Positions 1-8,532 of a stretch of 64,000 nt of DNA are shown piece by piece (positions within the stretch are counted from its first letter, which is position 1; every line of letters starts with the position of its first letter). The translations under genes were made by a program, and so were the position numbers. Source of the DNA: Olsenella timonensis. Its GTDB lineage: Bacteria > Actinomycetota > Coriobacteriia > Coriobacteriales > Atopobiaceae. The notes below the pieces were generated by a model, which saw nothing but the letters and a program-made list of their open reading frames with translations, made no database searches and was not told the DNA's origin. The DNA lies in the NCBI RefSeq assembly GCF_900119915.1, contig NZ_LT635455.1:992001-1056000 (forward strand). The letters run 5' to 3'.

Positions 1-796
1 GCGCTCCCCCATCGCCGCGAGCCCGCCGCTCTTCTCGATCCACTCGAAGACGAGGCCGCAGACGTAGATGCCCCAGCAGTTGGGCGTGTTGTAGAGCGAG
101 CCGGCGTCGGCCTGCGTCCTGAGGCGCAGCATCGTCGGGACGCCCGGAAGGTCGTCCGGGATGAGGTCCTCGCGCACGATCACGATCTGCACGCCGGCGG
201 GGCCGACGTTCTTCTGCACGCCGGCATGGATGAGCCCGTACCGTGTGACGTCGACCGGCTCGGAGAGGAACATCGAGCTCTGGTCGGCGACGAGGACGTG
301 GCCCTTGGCGTTGGGGAGCTCGGGAAACCTGGTGCCGTAGATCGTGTTGTTCTGACAGATGTAGAGGTAGCTCGCGTCCTCGCGGATGGGCAGGTCGGAG
401 CAGTCGGGAATGTACGAGAAGTTCCTGTCGGCAGAGCTGGCGACGGCCACGGCGTCGCCGAGGATCTGCGCCTCCTGGAAGGCCTTCTTTGCCCAGTTGC
501 CGGTGATCACGTAGTCGGCCTTGCCGTTTGCGGCAAGGTTCATGAAGACGGTGGAGAAGAGCAGCGAGTCGCCGCCTTGGGTGAAGATCACCTTGTAGTT
601 GTCGGGAATGCCCATGAGGCTGCGCAGGCGCGCCTCGGCGCCCTCGATGATTCCCTTGAAGACGGAGGATCGGTGACTCATCTCCATGACGCTCATGCCG
701 CAGCCGCGGTAGTCGAGCATCTCGTCTGCGCACCGCGCGAGGACGTCCTCGGGCAGCACGGCAGGGCCGGCGGAGAAGTTGTACACGCGTGACATG
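1..796 (-). CDS. serC: Phosphoserine aminotransferase, 3' part cut by window edge
   Basis: PLP-dependent transamination of 3-phosphohydroxypyruvate to phosphoserine in serine biosynthesis. The protein opens MSRVYNFSAGPAVLPEDVL, the family signature, followed by GCGMSVMEMSHRS (about 32-43). The PLP Schiff-base lysine is K195 in HAGVQKNVGPAG. About 265 residues are visible of a family length near 360, so the C-terminal quarter lies outside the window. The ATG at 796 is preceded by an AGGAGG-type site. Its divergent neighbour is tRNA-Pro, and a TATGAT at 832-837 (minus) could be its -10 element. Confidence 0.95.
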
Positions 797-923
797 GTCT
801 TCCTCCTGAGGTTGGCGTTGCCGTGGAACCATCATAGGCGGGCGCGCCACGAGCGCGACCGGCCGAAACGTGCGCGACACATCCGCCCGAGGCCGCGGGT
901 GCGTCCGATTCGAAAATCCTCGC

Positions 924-952
924 TTGCCAGCACGGCCACGGGATGCTATAGT
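924..952 (+). promoter_or_regulatory. Promoter of tRNA-Pro
   Basis: TTGCCA (924-929) and TATAGT (947-952) are separated by exactly 17 bp and lie 15 bp before the tRNA. This is a near-consensus housekeeping sigma-factor promoter. Confidence 0.75.
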
Positions 953-966
953 TCTTCCTCGCACGA

Positions 967-1043
<77 letters not shown>

Positions 1044-1051
1044 GAAATGAC

Positions 1052-1082
1052 GAGGCCGCAGGCAAAGCCTGTGGCCTCTTTT
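1052..1082 (+). terminator. Intrinsic terminator after tRNA-Pro
   Basis: A 12-bp stem (GAGGCCGCAGGC against GCCTGTGGCCTC, one G-U pair) closes on loop AAA and is followed by TTTT. Confidence 0.85.
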
Positions 1083-1110
1083 CGTGTTCGTCCTGTTGCC
1101 GGGTGGGGCG

Positions 1111-1986
1111 CTATGCGCAGGCGCGGACGTCCGCCCCCATCCCGTCGCAAATCTCGACCACGCCGGTGGCGCCGTCGATGTCCCGGATGACCTCGCCGAC
1201 GGCCGGAGCCACGACGCGGCTGCCCTCCAGCGGATTCTTGACGCTCACGATGGGCGTCGAGACCTCCGCCGTCACGTGACTGCGCTCGAAGGCGAGGTCG
1301 CACCCAAGCATACGGCAGCCGACGAGGCGCAGGCCCTCGCAGTAGCAGAGCGGCTGGGTTCCGACGATCGTGCAGTTCTCGAAGGTGACGTCCTCGCTGT
1401 ACCAGCCAAGGTACTCCCCCTTGACCCGGGAGTTGCGCACGACGACGTGCCTGGCGTGCCAGAGCGCGTCCTTCGTGTCGAGGTCGCAGCCGTCGAGGAC
1501 GGCGTCCTCGACATACTGGAACGAGTACTTGCCGCTGAGACGAACGTTGGCGAGTCGCAGGTGCGAGGAGCGCATCAGGAAGTACTCGCCCGCCGCGGTG
1601 CAGTCGGTCATCTCGATGCCGTTCGTGGACCAGCCGAACTCGGGGGAGTCTATGTCGCAGCTACGCATGCGGACGCGCTCGCACTCGCGCAGAGCCTTGA
1701 TGCCGTGCAGTCGGCTGTCCTCGACGACGACGTCGCGGCTGTACCAGAGCGCGGCGCGGCAGAGCTCGGTCATGTCGACGTGCCGCAGCTCGAGGCCGCG
1801 GTCATGCCAGAACGGGTAGCGCAGGTTCATGAGGGCGCCGTCGACCATGACGTCGTCGCACTCCTTGAAGGCGCTCTCGCCGTCCGCGGGACCGTCGAAG
1901 CGGCAGTTGCGGACGACGAGGCCTCGCTCCCCGTACAGGGCGCGCTCCGCGTCGAAGGTCCGGTTCTCGATGGTCTTGTCGCTCAT
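1111..1986 (-). CDS. DUF3737 family right-handed beta-helix protein
   Basis: A 291-residue cytoplasmic protein made almost wholly of short repeating strands (for example VVVEDSRLHGIKAL, EMTDCTAAGEYFLM, VVVRNSRVKGEYL), the look of a parallel beta-helix. I recognise it as the DUF3737 family, whose members have no established activity. The ATG at 1986 has AAAGGAAG upstream. It starts 41 bp after the alpha/beta hydrolase stop, so the two probably share a transcript driven from the LysR-side promoter. There is no signal peptide. The function is not inferred. Confidence 0.8.
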   Translation of the reverse strand: MSDKTIENRTFDAERALYGERGLVVRNCRFDGPADGESAFKECDDVMVDGALMNLRYPFWHDRGLELRHVDMTELCRAALWYSRDVVVEDSRLHGIKALRECERVRMRSCDIDSPEFGWSTNGIEMTDCTAAGEYFLMRSSHLRLANVRLSGKYSFQYVEDAVLDGCDLDTKDALWHARHVVVRNSRVKGEYLGWYSEDVTFENCTIVGTQPLCYCEGLRLVGCRMLGCDLAFERSHVTAEVSTPIVSVKNPLEGSRVVAPAVGEVIRDIDGATGVVEICDGMGADVRACA

Positions 1987-2027
1987 GGCTTCCTTTCGTC
2001 GCGAAGAGCGGGGACGGTTGTCCGCCG

Positions 2028-3017
2028 TTACCGCAGGTTGGTCTTGAAGAACGTCTGGATCTTGTCCCAGGGGATGGCGTCCCTGCCGCCGCCGTCGTAG
2101 AGGTCGGTGTGCGTGGCGCCCGGCACGATGACGAGCTCCTTGTTGTCGCCGCGGAGCAGCCCAAAGGCGTCCTCGCCCATGTAGCGGGAGTGCGCCGCCT
2201 CGCCGTGGAGCACCATGACGGCGCTCTCGATCTCGCCGGCGTAGGCGAGGATCGGCTGGTTGAGGAAGCTCTGGGTGCCGATGACGCTCCACCCCTCGTT
2301 TGAGTTGAGGGAGCGCGGGTGGTAGCCGCGCGGCGTCTTGTAGTAGTCGTGGTAGTCGCGCACGAACTGGGGGGCGTCCTCGGGAAGCGGGTCGACGACC
2401 CCGCCGGCTCGTTCGTAGGCGCCGGCCGCGTAGTCGCGCGTGCGCTGTTCGGCGAGGGCGCGTCGCTGGGCCTGGCGAGCCTCGGCGCTGTCGTCGGCGT
2501 CGAAGTACCCCCGTGCCGTGACGCGAGCCATGTCGTACATCGTCGATGCGACGGTCGCCCGGATGCGGGGGTCGAGCGCGGCGGCGTTGAGCGCGAGGCC
2601 GCCCCAGCCGCAGATGCCGACGATGCCGATGCGCTCGTCGTCCACGTCCTCACGACAGCTGAGGTAGTCGACGGCAGCGAGGAAGTCCTCGGTGTTGATG
2701 TCCGGAGAGGCCATGTAGCGCGGCTCGCCGCCGGACTCGCCCGTGTAGGACGGGTCGAAGGCGACGCTCAGAAGGCCGCGCTCGGCGAGCGTCTGCGCGT
2801 AGAGGCCGGCGCACTGCTCCTTCACGGCGCCAAAGGGGCCGCAGACGGCGACTGCCGGGAGGCTCGCGTCCGGCGCGGCGTCGCGAGGCCGGTAGAGGTC
2901 CGCCGCCAGCGTGATGCCGTAGCGGTTGCGAAACGTCACCTTCTCGTGGTCGACCCGCTCGGACCTGGGAAACGTCTTATCCCACTCGGCGGTCAGGCTG
3001 AGGCTCATCTCGCCCAT
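2028..3017 (-). CDS. Alpha/beta hydrolase (YcjY/dienelactone-hydrolase-like, Cys nucleophile)
   Basis: A 329-residue alpha/beta-hydrolase fold. The nucleophile elbow reads GICGWGG with C136 where most hydrolases have Ser, as in dienelactone hydrolases and YcjY-like proteins. A late Asp/His pair is suggested by ATHTDLYDGG near the C-terminus. The N-terminal MSLSLTAEWDKTF and VTFRNRYGITLAADLY are typical of this cytosolic group, often found beside LysR regulators. The start is the ATG at 3017 with AAGGGA upstream. It lies downstream of the small Cys-rich gene and upstream of the DUF3737 gene. The substrate is unknown. Confidence 0.85.
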   Translation of the reverse strand: MGEMSLSLTAEWDKTFPRSERVDHEKVTFRNRYGITLAADLYRPRDAAPDASLPAVAVCGPFGAVKEQCAGLYAQTLAERGLLSVAFDPSYTGESGGEPRYMASPDINTEDFLAAVDYLSCREDVDDERIGIVGICGWGGLALNAAALDPRIRATVASTMYDMARVTARGYFDADDSAEARQAQRRALAEQRTRDYAAGAYERAGGVVDPLPEDAPQFVRDYHDYYKTPRGYHPRSLNSNEGWSVIGTQSFLNQPILAYAGEIESAVMVLHGEAAHSRYMGEDAFGLLRGDNKELVIVPGATHTDLYDGGGRDAIPWDKIQTFFKTNLR

Positions 3018-3039
3018 GCTCGTTCCCTTCTTCGTGTGG

Positions 3040-3264
3040 TCACATCTCGGCGGAGACACGGCCGAGCAGGAGATCGATGGCGTCGATGCCGCGCTGGCTC
3101 GCGTGCATCTCGTCGACCAGGCGGGCGCGCTCGTCGAGCAGGACGCGCTTGGTCTCCCGCACGCGCCCCTCCTCGCAGCAGCATCGTGCGCGCGCGGCGG
3201 TCTCGCCGTCGCAGGCGCAGTCGATGAGGCAGCGCTCGATGTCGTGCGTCAGGTCTCCCACCAC
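3040..3264 (-). CDS. Small Cys-rich helical protein, unrecognised
   Basis: A 74-residue product with a GTG start and GAGAGGGGG just upstream. The first half holds cysteines at 12, 16 and 18 and a CCC triplet (28-30). The second half is a predicted helix (LLDERARLVDEMHASQRGIDAIDLLL) like the C-terminal coiled coil of MerR-type regulators, but there is no DNA-binding domain. It is the first gene of the unit reading into the hydrolase (22-bp gap) and is divergent from the LysR gene. I do not recognise a family. A metal- or thiol-sensing partner is only a guess. Confidence 0.6.
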   Translation of the reverse strand: MVGDLTHDIERCLIDCACDGETAARARCCCEEGRVRETKRVLLDERARLVDEMHASQRGIDAIDLLLGRVSAEM

Positions 3265-3310
3265 TGACCCCCTCTCGTCGACTTTGAGTTTAGCGACGTT
3301 GCGTCACCAT

Positions 3311-3340
3311 GTATAATTCCCATATCGCATGGAGTGTTAT
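3311..3340. promoter_or_regulatory. Divergent promoter with imperfect palindrome, candidate LysR operator
   Basis: TATAAT (3312-3317, plus strand) sits inside the imperfect dyad ATAATTCCCAT - ATCGC - ATGGAGTGTTAT between the divergent hydrolase unit and the LysR gene. On the minus strand the same bases offer TTATAC. The position and A/T-ended dyad fit a LysR-type regulator site, but this is inference from layout. Confidence 0.5.
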
Positions 3341-3375
3341 GCGTTGATGGAATGGGAAGGAGCGAGAAGAGGGGC

Positions 3376-4251
3376 ATGGAGCTGAGACACCTTCGCTACT
3401 TTCTGATGGTCGCGCGCGAGGGCACCATCTCGGGCGCGGCGGCGGCGCTGCACGTCTCGCAGCCCTCGCTCTCCCGGCAGATGCAGGAGCTCGAGCGCGA
3501 CCTGGGCTGTCGCCTCTTCGATCGCGGGAGCAGACGGATCGTTCTCACGGAGCCGGGCATGAGGCTGCGAAGGCGCGCAGAGGAGATCGTGGACCTCGTG
3601 GGACGGACCGAGGACGAGTTTCGTCTCACGGCCGACACCCTGGCCGGCGAGGTGCGCATCGGCGGCGGCGAGACGCCCGCGATGGGGCTCCTCGCCGACG
3701 TCATGTCCGAGTTCGTCGACGCATACCCGCTCGTCAGCTTCTCGCTCTTCAGCGGCAACGCGGAGAGCGTGAGCGAGCGGCTGGACCGCGGGCGGCTGGA
3801 CTTTGGCGTGTTCGTCGGACACGCCGACCTCTCCGGCTATGAGTTCCTGCAGCTTCCGGCGAGTGACCGCTGGGGCGCATTCATGCGCGAGGACGACCCG
3901 CTCGCCGCGCTCGACGCCGTGTCGCCGTCCGACCTCGCGCGACGCTCGCTCATCCTCTCTGAGCAGGCGAGCAGGGAGATGGGCGCCTGGTTCCACCGCG
4001 ATCTCGAGGACCTTGACGTCGTGGCAACCTACAACCTGCTCTACAACGCCGCCCTTCTAGCACGCCGTGGCATCGGCGTGGTGGTGAGCCTCGAGGGCAT
4101 CGTCGACACGACCGAGGACTCGGGGCTGGCGTTCAGGCCGCTCGAGCCCGCCATCTCGGCGGACGTGTTCATCGCCTGGAAGCGCTACCAGGCGTTCTCC
4201 CCCGCCGCAGAGGCGTTTCTCACCGCCGTGCGCGCCCGCTGGGGCGCCTGA
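3376..4251 (+). CDS. LysR-family transcriptional regulator
   Basis: A 291-residue DNA-binding regulator. The N-terminal winged helix (1-60) has the classical LysR pattern: MELRHLRYFLMVAREGTIS, AAAALHVSQPSLSRQMQELE, and RLFDRGSRRIVLTEPG. The rest is a periplasmic-binding-protein-like effector domain. The ATG at 3376 is chosen because it begins the fold and follows AAGAGGGG. It is divergent from the small Cys-rich / hydrolase / DUF3737 genes and presumably regulates them together with itself. The effector is unknown. Confidence 0.93.
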   Translation: MELRHLRYFLMVAREGTISGAAAALHVSQPSLSRQMQELERDLGCRLFDRGSRRIVLTEPGMRLRRRAEEIVDLVGRTEDEFRLTADTLAGEVRIGGGETPAMGLLADVMSEFVDAYPLVSFSLFSGNAESVSERLDRGRLDFGVFVGHADLSGYEFLQLPASDRWGAFMREDDPLAALDAVSPSDLARRSLILSEQASREMGAWFHRDLEDLDVVATYNLLYNAALLARRGIGVVVSLEGIVDTTEDSGLAFRPLEPAISADVFIAWKRYQAFSPAAEAFLTAVRARWGA

Positions 4252-4292
4252 GACCGTCCTCTCGTGCCCCCCAATGACGGGTTTGGATTTGA

Positions 4293-4354
4293 AAAGCGGT
4301 CGCTCAGTGCTTGAGGTCTGATAAAGCGGCAGCTCAGCGACTTGCTCGTTGAGC
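4293..4354. repeat. Two diverged 30-bp-spaced direct repeats with a hairpin, convergent intergenic region
   Basis: AAAGCGGTCGCTCAGTG (4293-) and AAAGCGGCAGCTCAGCG (4323-) recur exactly 30 bp apart. The second copy forms a 9-bp stem GCTCAGCGA / TCGTTGAGC with loop CTTGC (4332-4354). It lies between the convergent LysR and nicotinamidase-like genes, so it may act as a bidirectional terminator. There is no T-tract. Confidence 0.4.
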
Positions 4355-4410
4355 ACGGAACGCCTCACGCACGAGAAGGTGAACCCAGACCCTGCGCTGG
4401 ACGGGCGGGG

Positions 4411-4968
4411 CTAGGCGAGCGCGGCCTCGAGCTCGGCTGCCGTGCAGAGCGTGGAGCCGTAGCACTTCTCGCAGTGCTCGAGCGCACCCTCCTGCGTGCC
4501 GCACAGGAAGGTCATCGTGGCGTCGGTCACCACGATCGAGGAGTAGTTGTTGAAGTAGGCGTCGGCAAGGGTGTGGAGCACGCAGATGTTGGTGTCCGCT
4601 CCCACGGCGATGACGGTCGTGACCCCCAGCTCGCGCAGGGTGAGGTCGAGGTCTGTCTGGAAGAATCCGGAGTAGCGGCGCTTGGGGACGGTGATGTCGC
4701 CGGGCGCCTGCTCGATCTCGGGGAAGACGCGGACCTCGCCGGCGATGCCGTGCTCGCCCCAGAGGTCGAGCTCGCGGTCGAGCCCGCGAACGTGCGCGTC
4801 GTTGCAGTAGAGCACCGGCACGCCGGCGGCATGGCAGACGGAGACGCAGCGCGCCACGGCGGCGCGGTAGGCGGCGGTCGCGGCGTCGGGGTCATAGAGC
4901 GAGTCGTCGCCCACGGCCTCGATGGCGTCGATGACGAGCAGGGCGGCGGCGTTCTTGTCGATCTTCAT
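4411..4968 (-). CDS. Isochorismatase/nicotinamidase-family cysteine hydrolase
   Basis: A 185-residue cytosolic hydrolase of the isochorismatase-like fold. The catalytic triad of the amidase branch is visible: D14 (ALLVIDAIE), K96 (ITVPKRRYSGFF) and C129 (VGADTNICVLHT). The Cys and GADTNIC motif favour an amidase (nicotinamidase-like) over isochorismatase proper. The start is the ATG at 4968 with GAGAGGGGA upstream. An NAD-salvage or small-amide role is possible, but substrate specificity cannot be read. It is divergent from the MGMT-type gene (41 bp). Confidence 0.88.
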   Translation of the reverse strand: MKIDKNAAALLVIDAIEAVGDDSLYDPDAATAAYRAAVARCVSVCHAAGVPVLYCNDAHVRGLDRELDLWGEHGIAGEVRVFPEIEQAPGDITVPKRRYSGFFQTDLDLTLRELGVTTVIAVGADTNICVLHTLADAYFNNYSSIVVTDATMTFLCGTQEGALEHCEKCYGSTLCTAAELEAALA

Positions 4969-5009
4969 GTGGTCCCCTCTCGGTTGGGTGCTAGTCTGAA
5001 GGATAGCGG

Positions 5010-5336
5010 ATGGGAGGTGTCGTGGAGGAGTCGTTCTTCGAGCGGGCGTGGGATGTCGTGAGGCAGATCCCCGAGGGGCGCGTGGCCAGCTACGGGCAGG
5101 TGGCACGCCTCATGGGCGCGCCGAGGTGCGCGCGGCAGGTGGGCTATGCGATGCACGGCAGCCCTGGGGTCACCGGCGGCGTGCCCTGCCACCGCGTGGT
5201 CTTCGCGGACGGCTCCCTGGCGTCGGGCTTTACCTTCGGCGGCGCGGGCGAGCAGCGCCGCATGCTCGAGGCAGAGGGCGTGCGGTTTCGTCCGGACGGG
5301 CGCGTTGACATGGGGAGCTTCTCCTGGGAGGCATAG
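5010..5336 (+). CDS. Short MGMT-type protein (O6-alkylguanine transferase DNA-binding domain)
   Basis: A 108-residue protein containing only the C-terminal methyltransferase/DNA-binding domain of MGMT. The active-site motif is VPCHRVV with C60 retained. Alkyltransferase-like (ATL) proteins of the same size have Trp here. The helix-turn-helix region VASYGQVARLMGAPRCARQVGYAM with its arginine finger is intact. It could therefore be a minimal repair enzyme or a lesion-flagging protein. The ATG at 5010 has AAGGA upstream. The flavodoxin gene follows after 48 bp on the same strand. Confidence 0.88.
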   Translation: MGGVVEESFFERAWDVVRQIPEGRVASYGQVARLMGAPRCARQVGYAMHGSPGVTGGVPCHRVVFADGSLASGFTFGGAGEQRRMLEAEGVRFRPDGRVDMGSFSWEA

Positions 5337-5384
5337 GCTCAGCGGAACGGGTACAAGAGGGATGGTCCATCAAAGGGAGGCATC

Positions 5385-5864
5385 ATGTCATACGCGATCA
5401 TCTGCTGCTCGAAGACGGGCAACACCAGAAAGCTCGCCGACCGCGCGCGCGAGGTGCTGGGCGAGCATGACGAGTGCTCACCGGCCGAGGCGCAGCTCGT
5501 CCTTCTCGGGTCCTGGACCGACAAGGGCGGTCTCGACCCGTCGCTGGCGGAGAGGCTCCCCCAGCTTGCCGGCAAGCGCGTCTTCCTCTTCGGCACATGC
5601 GGCTTTGGCGGGAGCGCTGAGTACTACGAGCGCGTGCTCGAGCGCTTTGCCTCAGGGCTTCCAGCGGATGCCGAGGTCGTCGGACGCTTCATGTGCCAGG
5701 GCCAGATGCCGCCCGCCGTGCGCGAGCGCTATGTCAGGATGGCCGAACAGGACCCAAAGAGGTTCGCGCCCATGATCGAGAACTTCGACCGCGCGCTGGG
5801 CCACCCCGACGCTGCCGACCTCGACGCCTTCGAGGCGGCCCTGCGCGACTCGGTCATGCTCTGA
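5385..5864 (+). CDS. Flavodoxin-family protein (BilS-like)
   Basis: A 159-residue cytosolic flavoprotein. The FMN phosphate loop is the N-terminal SKTGNTRKLAD. The middle GSWTDKGG and FLFGTCGFGGS, then MCQGQMPPAVRERY, match the gut-bacterial flavodoxin group I associate with BilS, the partner of bilirubin reductase BilR. No reductase gene lies nearby, so the electron partner is unknown. The ATG follows GGGAGG. The gene ends 11 bp from the convergent ABC-F gene. Confidence 0.8.
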   Translation: MSYAIICCSKTGNTRKLADRAREVLGEHDECSPAEAQLVLLGSWTDKGGLDPSLAERLPQLAGKRVFLFGTCGFGGSAEYYERVLERFASGLPADAEVVGRFMCQGQMPPAVRERYVRMAEQDPKRFAPMIENFDRALGHPDAADLDAFEAALRDSVML

Positions 5865-5875
5865 GTCAGGCTTGA

Positions 5876-7678
5876 TCACTCGATCCCAAGGCGCTCGCCG
5901 AGCTCGAGCCACTCGTCCTCGAGTGCCTCGCGCTCGGCCAGGCATGCGTCAAGCGCCTCCTGCGCAGCCATGAGGGCGGCATAGTCGCTCGCGTCCACCG
6001 CGGCCATCTCCGCCCGCAGGCGGTCGGGCTCTCCCGCCGTCTTGTCCAGCTTGCGGCTTACCGCGTCGAAGCGCTTCTTGAGCTCGCGACGCTCCTGGTT
6101 GGTGAGGCCGGCATCGGTCGGGCGAGAAGGACCGTCCTTCTGCGCGGCGTCCGCCGCCTGCGGCTCGCGGCTCCTCTCGGCAAGGAGGCGCAGGTACTCG
6201 TCGACCCCTCCTGGCACGTGGCGTACGCGGCCGTCGAGAAGCGCGAACTGGTCGTCCGTCACACGCTCCATGAGGTAGCGGTCGTGGCTCACCACAAGCA
6301 GCGTCCCGGGCCAGCTGTCGAGCAGGTCCTCCATGACGGCCAGCATGTCCGTGTCTAGGTCGTTGCCAGGCTCGTCGAGGACGAGCACGTTGGGCTCCTC
6401 CAAGATCACGCAGAGGAGCGCGAGGCGCCGGCGCTGCCCCCCGGAGAGGTCCCGTATGAAGCTCTGCAGCTCGCGCTGCTCGAAGCCAAGCCGCTCGATG
6501 AGCTGCGTGGGACTCTGCGGCTTGCCGCCGACGAGGTAGCTCCGCTTGTAGCGGCCGAGGACCTCGAGCACCCGCCAGTCGTCCCTCTCGCCAAGCGCGT
6601 CCAGGTGCTGGCTCATGAAGCCGAAGCGCACCGACGCACCGACCTTCACGGTGCCGGACGTGGGCGCGAGCGCGCCCGTCATGAGGGCGAGCAGCGTGGA
6701 CTTGCCCGCCCCGTTGGCACCCAGGATGCCGTAGCGGTCGCCCGGTCCGACGATCCACGAGACGTCGTCGATCACGCGCGGGCCGTTCGCATAGGCAAAG
6801 CTCACGTCCTTCATCTCGATGACCTGCTTGCCCAGGCGGCTCACGGCGAGGCGCCTGAGCTCGAGCGGGTTTCTGAGCGGCGGGTCGTCAGCTATGAGGG
6901 CGCGTGCGGCCTCGACGCGAAACTTCGGCTTGCTCGTGCGCGCCTTCGCGCCGTGCGCGAGCCAGTTGAGCTCCTTGCGCAGCGTGTTCTGGCGGCGCTC
7001 CTCAATGACGGCGGCCTGGCGCTCGCGCTCGACGCGCTGCTGGATGTAGGCGGAGTAACCGCCCTCGAAGGGGTCGATTCGCCGGTCGTGGACCTCCCAC
7101 ATCTGCTCGCAGACCTCGTCGAGAAACCACCGGTCGTGGGTGACCACGAGCAGCGCTCCCTCGCCGGCCGGCCAGCGGCGCTTGAGGTGGTCGGCCAGCC
7201 ATTCGATGGCGGCGAGGTCGAGGTGGTTGGTGGGCTCGTCCATGAGGATGACGTCCCAGGTGTGGCAGAGCACGCGGCAGAGATCGGCGCGGCGCCGCTG
7301 GCCGCCGGAGAGCTCGCCCACGAGCCCGTCGAGGTCGAGGTCGCCCACCAGCTCGTCCAGGATCGCGCGTATGCGGGCGTCCGAGGCCCACGTGTACTCG
7401 GGGACGTCCCCGAAGATCGCGCGACGCACGGGGTCCCTGTCGTCCAGCTCGTCCGCCTGACCGAGGTAGCCCACGGCGATTCCGCGGCGCCAGGTCACCG
7501 TGCCGGAGTCTGGCTCCAGCGCCTGACCGACGATCTCGAGCAACGTGGACTTGCCGTCGCCGTTGCGGCCGACGATGCCGATGCGCTCGCCCTCGTTGAT
7601 GCCGATGGTCTGCTCTTCGAGCACGCGCTTGCCGGGCCACTCGTGCCCCACGCGCTCAAGGCCGATGAGGATGCCCAC
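5876..7678 (-). CDS. ABC-F ATPase, Uup-like
   Basis: A 600-residue soluble protein with two ABC ATPase domains and no membrane segments. First domain: Walker A GRNGDGKST, signature LSGGQ, Walker [11 protein letters not shown]. Second: [25 protein letters not shown], the N-D form characteristic of Uup. The inter-domain linker contains AKARTSKPKFR and the C-terminus is a charged coiled coil, as in Uup, a ribosome- or branched-DNA-associated factor. The start is a GTG overlapping the nfo stop (TAGTG), so it is translationally coupled as the last gene of the long operon. Confidence 0.9.
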   Translation of the reverse strand: MGILIGLERVGHEWPGKRVLEEQTIGINEGERIGIVGRNGDGKSTLLEIVGQALEPDSGTVTWRRGIAVGYLGQADELDDRDPVRRAIFGDVPEYTWASDARIRAILDELVGDLDLDGLVGELSGGQRRRADLCRVLCHTWDVILMDEPTNHLDLAAIEWLADHLKRRWPAGEGALLVVTHDRWFLDEVCEQMWEVHDRRIDPFEGGYSAYIQQRVERERQAAVIEERRQNTLRKELNWLAHGAKARTSKPKFRVEAARALIADDPPLRNPLELRRLAVSRLGKQVIEMKDVSFAYANGPRVIDDVSWIVGPGDRYGILGANGAGKSTLLALMTGALAPTSGTVKVGASVRFGFMSQHLDALGERDDWRVLEVLGRYKRSYLVGGKPQSPTQLIERLGFEQRELQSFIRDLSGGQRRRLALLCVILEEPNVLVLDEPGNDLDTDMLAVMEDLLDSWPGTLLVVSHDRYLMERVTDDQFALLDGRVRHVPGGVDEYLRLLAERSREPQAADAAQKDGPSRPTDAGLTNQERRELKKRFDAVSRKLDKTAGEPDRLRAEMAAVDASDYAALMAAQEALDACLAEREALEDEWLELGERLGIE

Positions 7679-8532
7679 TATGCCGTCGCCTCCCCTGCGG
7701 CGAGGCGACGCAGCAGGGCGATCTCAGCCCCCCAGCCGTCGAGCCCCGTCTGCGGGGTCTCCAGGACCATGGGCAGGCCCTCCAGGCGCGGGTTTGTGAC
7801 CACGGCGCGGAAGGTCCCGAGGCCGAGCGCGCCCACCCCTATCCGCTCGTGGCGGTCCTTGTGCGATCCGAGAGGGTTCTTGGAGTCGTTGAGGTGCAGG
7901 GCGCGCAGGCGCTCCAGGCCGATCACGCGGTCGAACTCGTCGAGCACGCCGTCGAGGTCGTGCACGATGTCATATCCCGCGTCGGCAACGTGGCAGGTGT
8001 CCAGGCACACGCCCAGCAGCTCGTCATGTGCCACGCCGTCGATTATGCGCGCGAGCTCCTCGAAGCTGCGACCCACCTCGGTCCCCTTGCCCGCCATGGT
8101 CTCGAGCAGCACCGTCGTTGCCTGCCCGGGCTCGAGCACCTCGTTCAGGCCCTCGCAGATGAGACGAACCCCCACGTCCGCACCCTGCTTTACGTGAGCG
8201 CCGGGGTGGAGGTTGTAGAGGTGCCCGGGCAGGAGCTCCATCCGCGCCAGGTCCTCGCGCATCGCGCGCCGGGCGAACTCGACGGTCTCCGGCTTCGAGG
8301 AGCACAGGTTGTAGGTGTAGGGGGCATGGGCCACGAGCGGGCCGATGCAATGCTCCTCAAGCGTGGCGAGGAACGCCGCGAGATCCGCGTCGTCGAGCGC
8401 GCGGACGTTGCCGCCGCGTGGGTTGCGCGTGAAGAAGGCGAACGTGGTCGCGCCGATCGAGACGGCGTCGTTCGCCATGGCGGCGTAGCCGGCAGCCGTC
8501 GAGAGGTGGCAGCCGATGACGAGCCCGCTCAT
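7678..8532 (-). CDS. nfo: Endonuclease IV (AP endonuclease)
   Basis: A 284-residue Zn-dependent TIM-barrel enzyme that incises DNA 5' of abasic sites in base-excision repair. Diagnostic motifs: VLLETMAGKGTEVG, LGVCLDTCHVADAGYD and LHLNDSKNPLGSHKDRHERIG, which supply the trinuclear zinc ligands (E, D, H). The ATG overlaps the coaBC stop in ATGA form, and its own stop overlaps the ABC-F GTG. Full length for the family. Confidence 0.96.
   Translation of the reverse strand: MSGLVIGCHLSTAAGYAAMANDAVSIGATTFAFFTRNPRGGNVRALDDADLAAFLATLEEHCIGPLVAHAPYTYNLCSSKPETVEFARRAMREDLARMELLPGHLYNLHPGAHVKQGADVGVRLICEGLNEVLEPGQATTVLLETMAGKGTEVGRSFEELARIIDGVAHDELLGVCLDTCHVADAGYDIVHDLDGVLDEFDRVIGLERLRALHLNDSKNPLGSHKDRHERIGVGALGLGTFRAVVTNPRLEGLPMVLETPQTGLDGWGAEIALLRRLAAGEATA

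Noticed and set aside
4290-4350. CRISPR-like repeat
   Set aside because: Only two diverged units with no spacer of independent sequence and no cas genes in the window.
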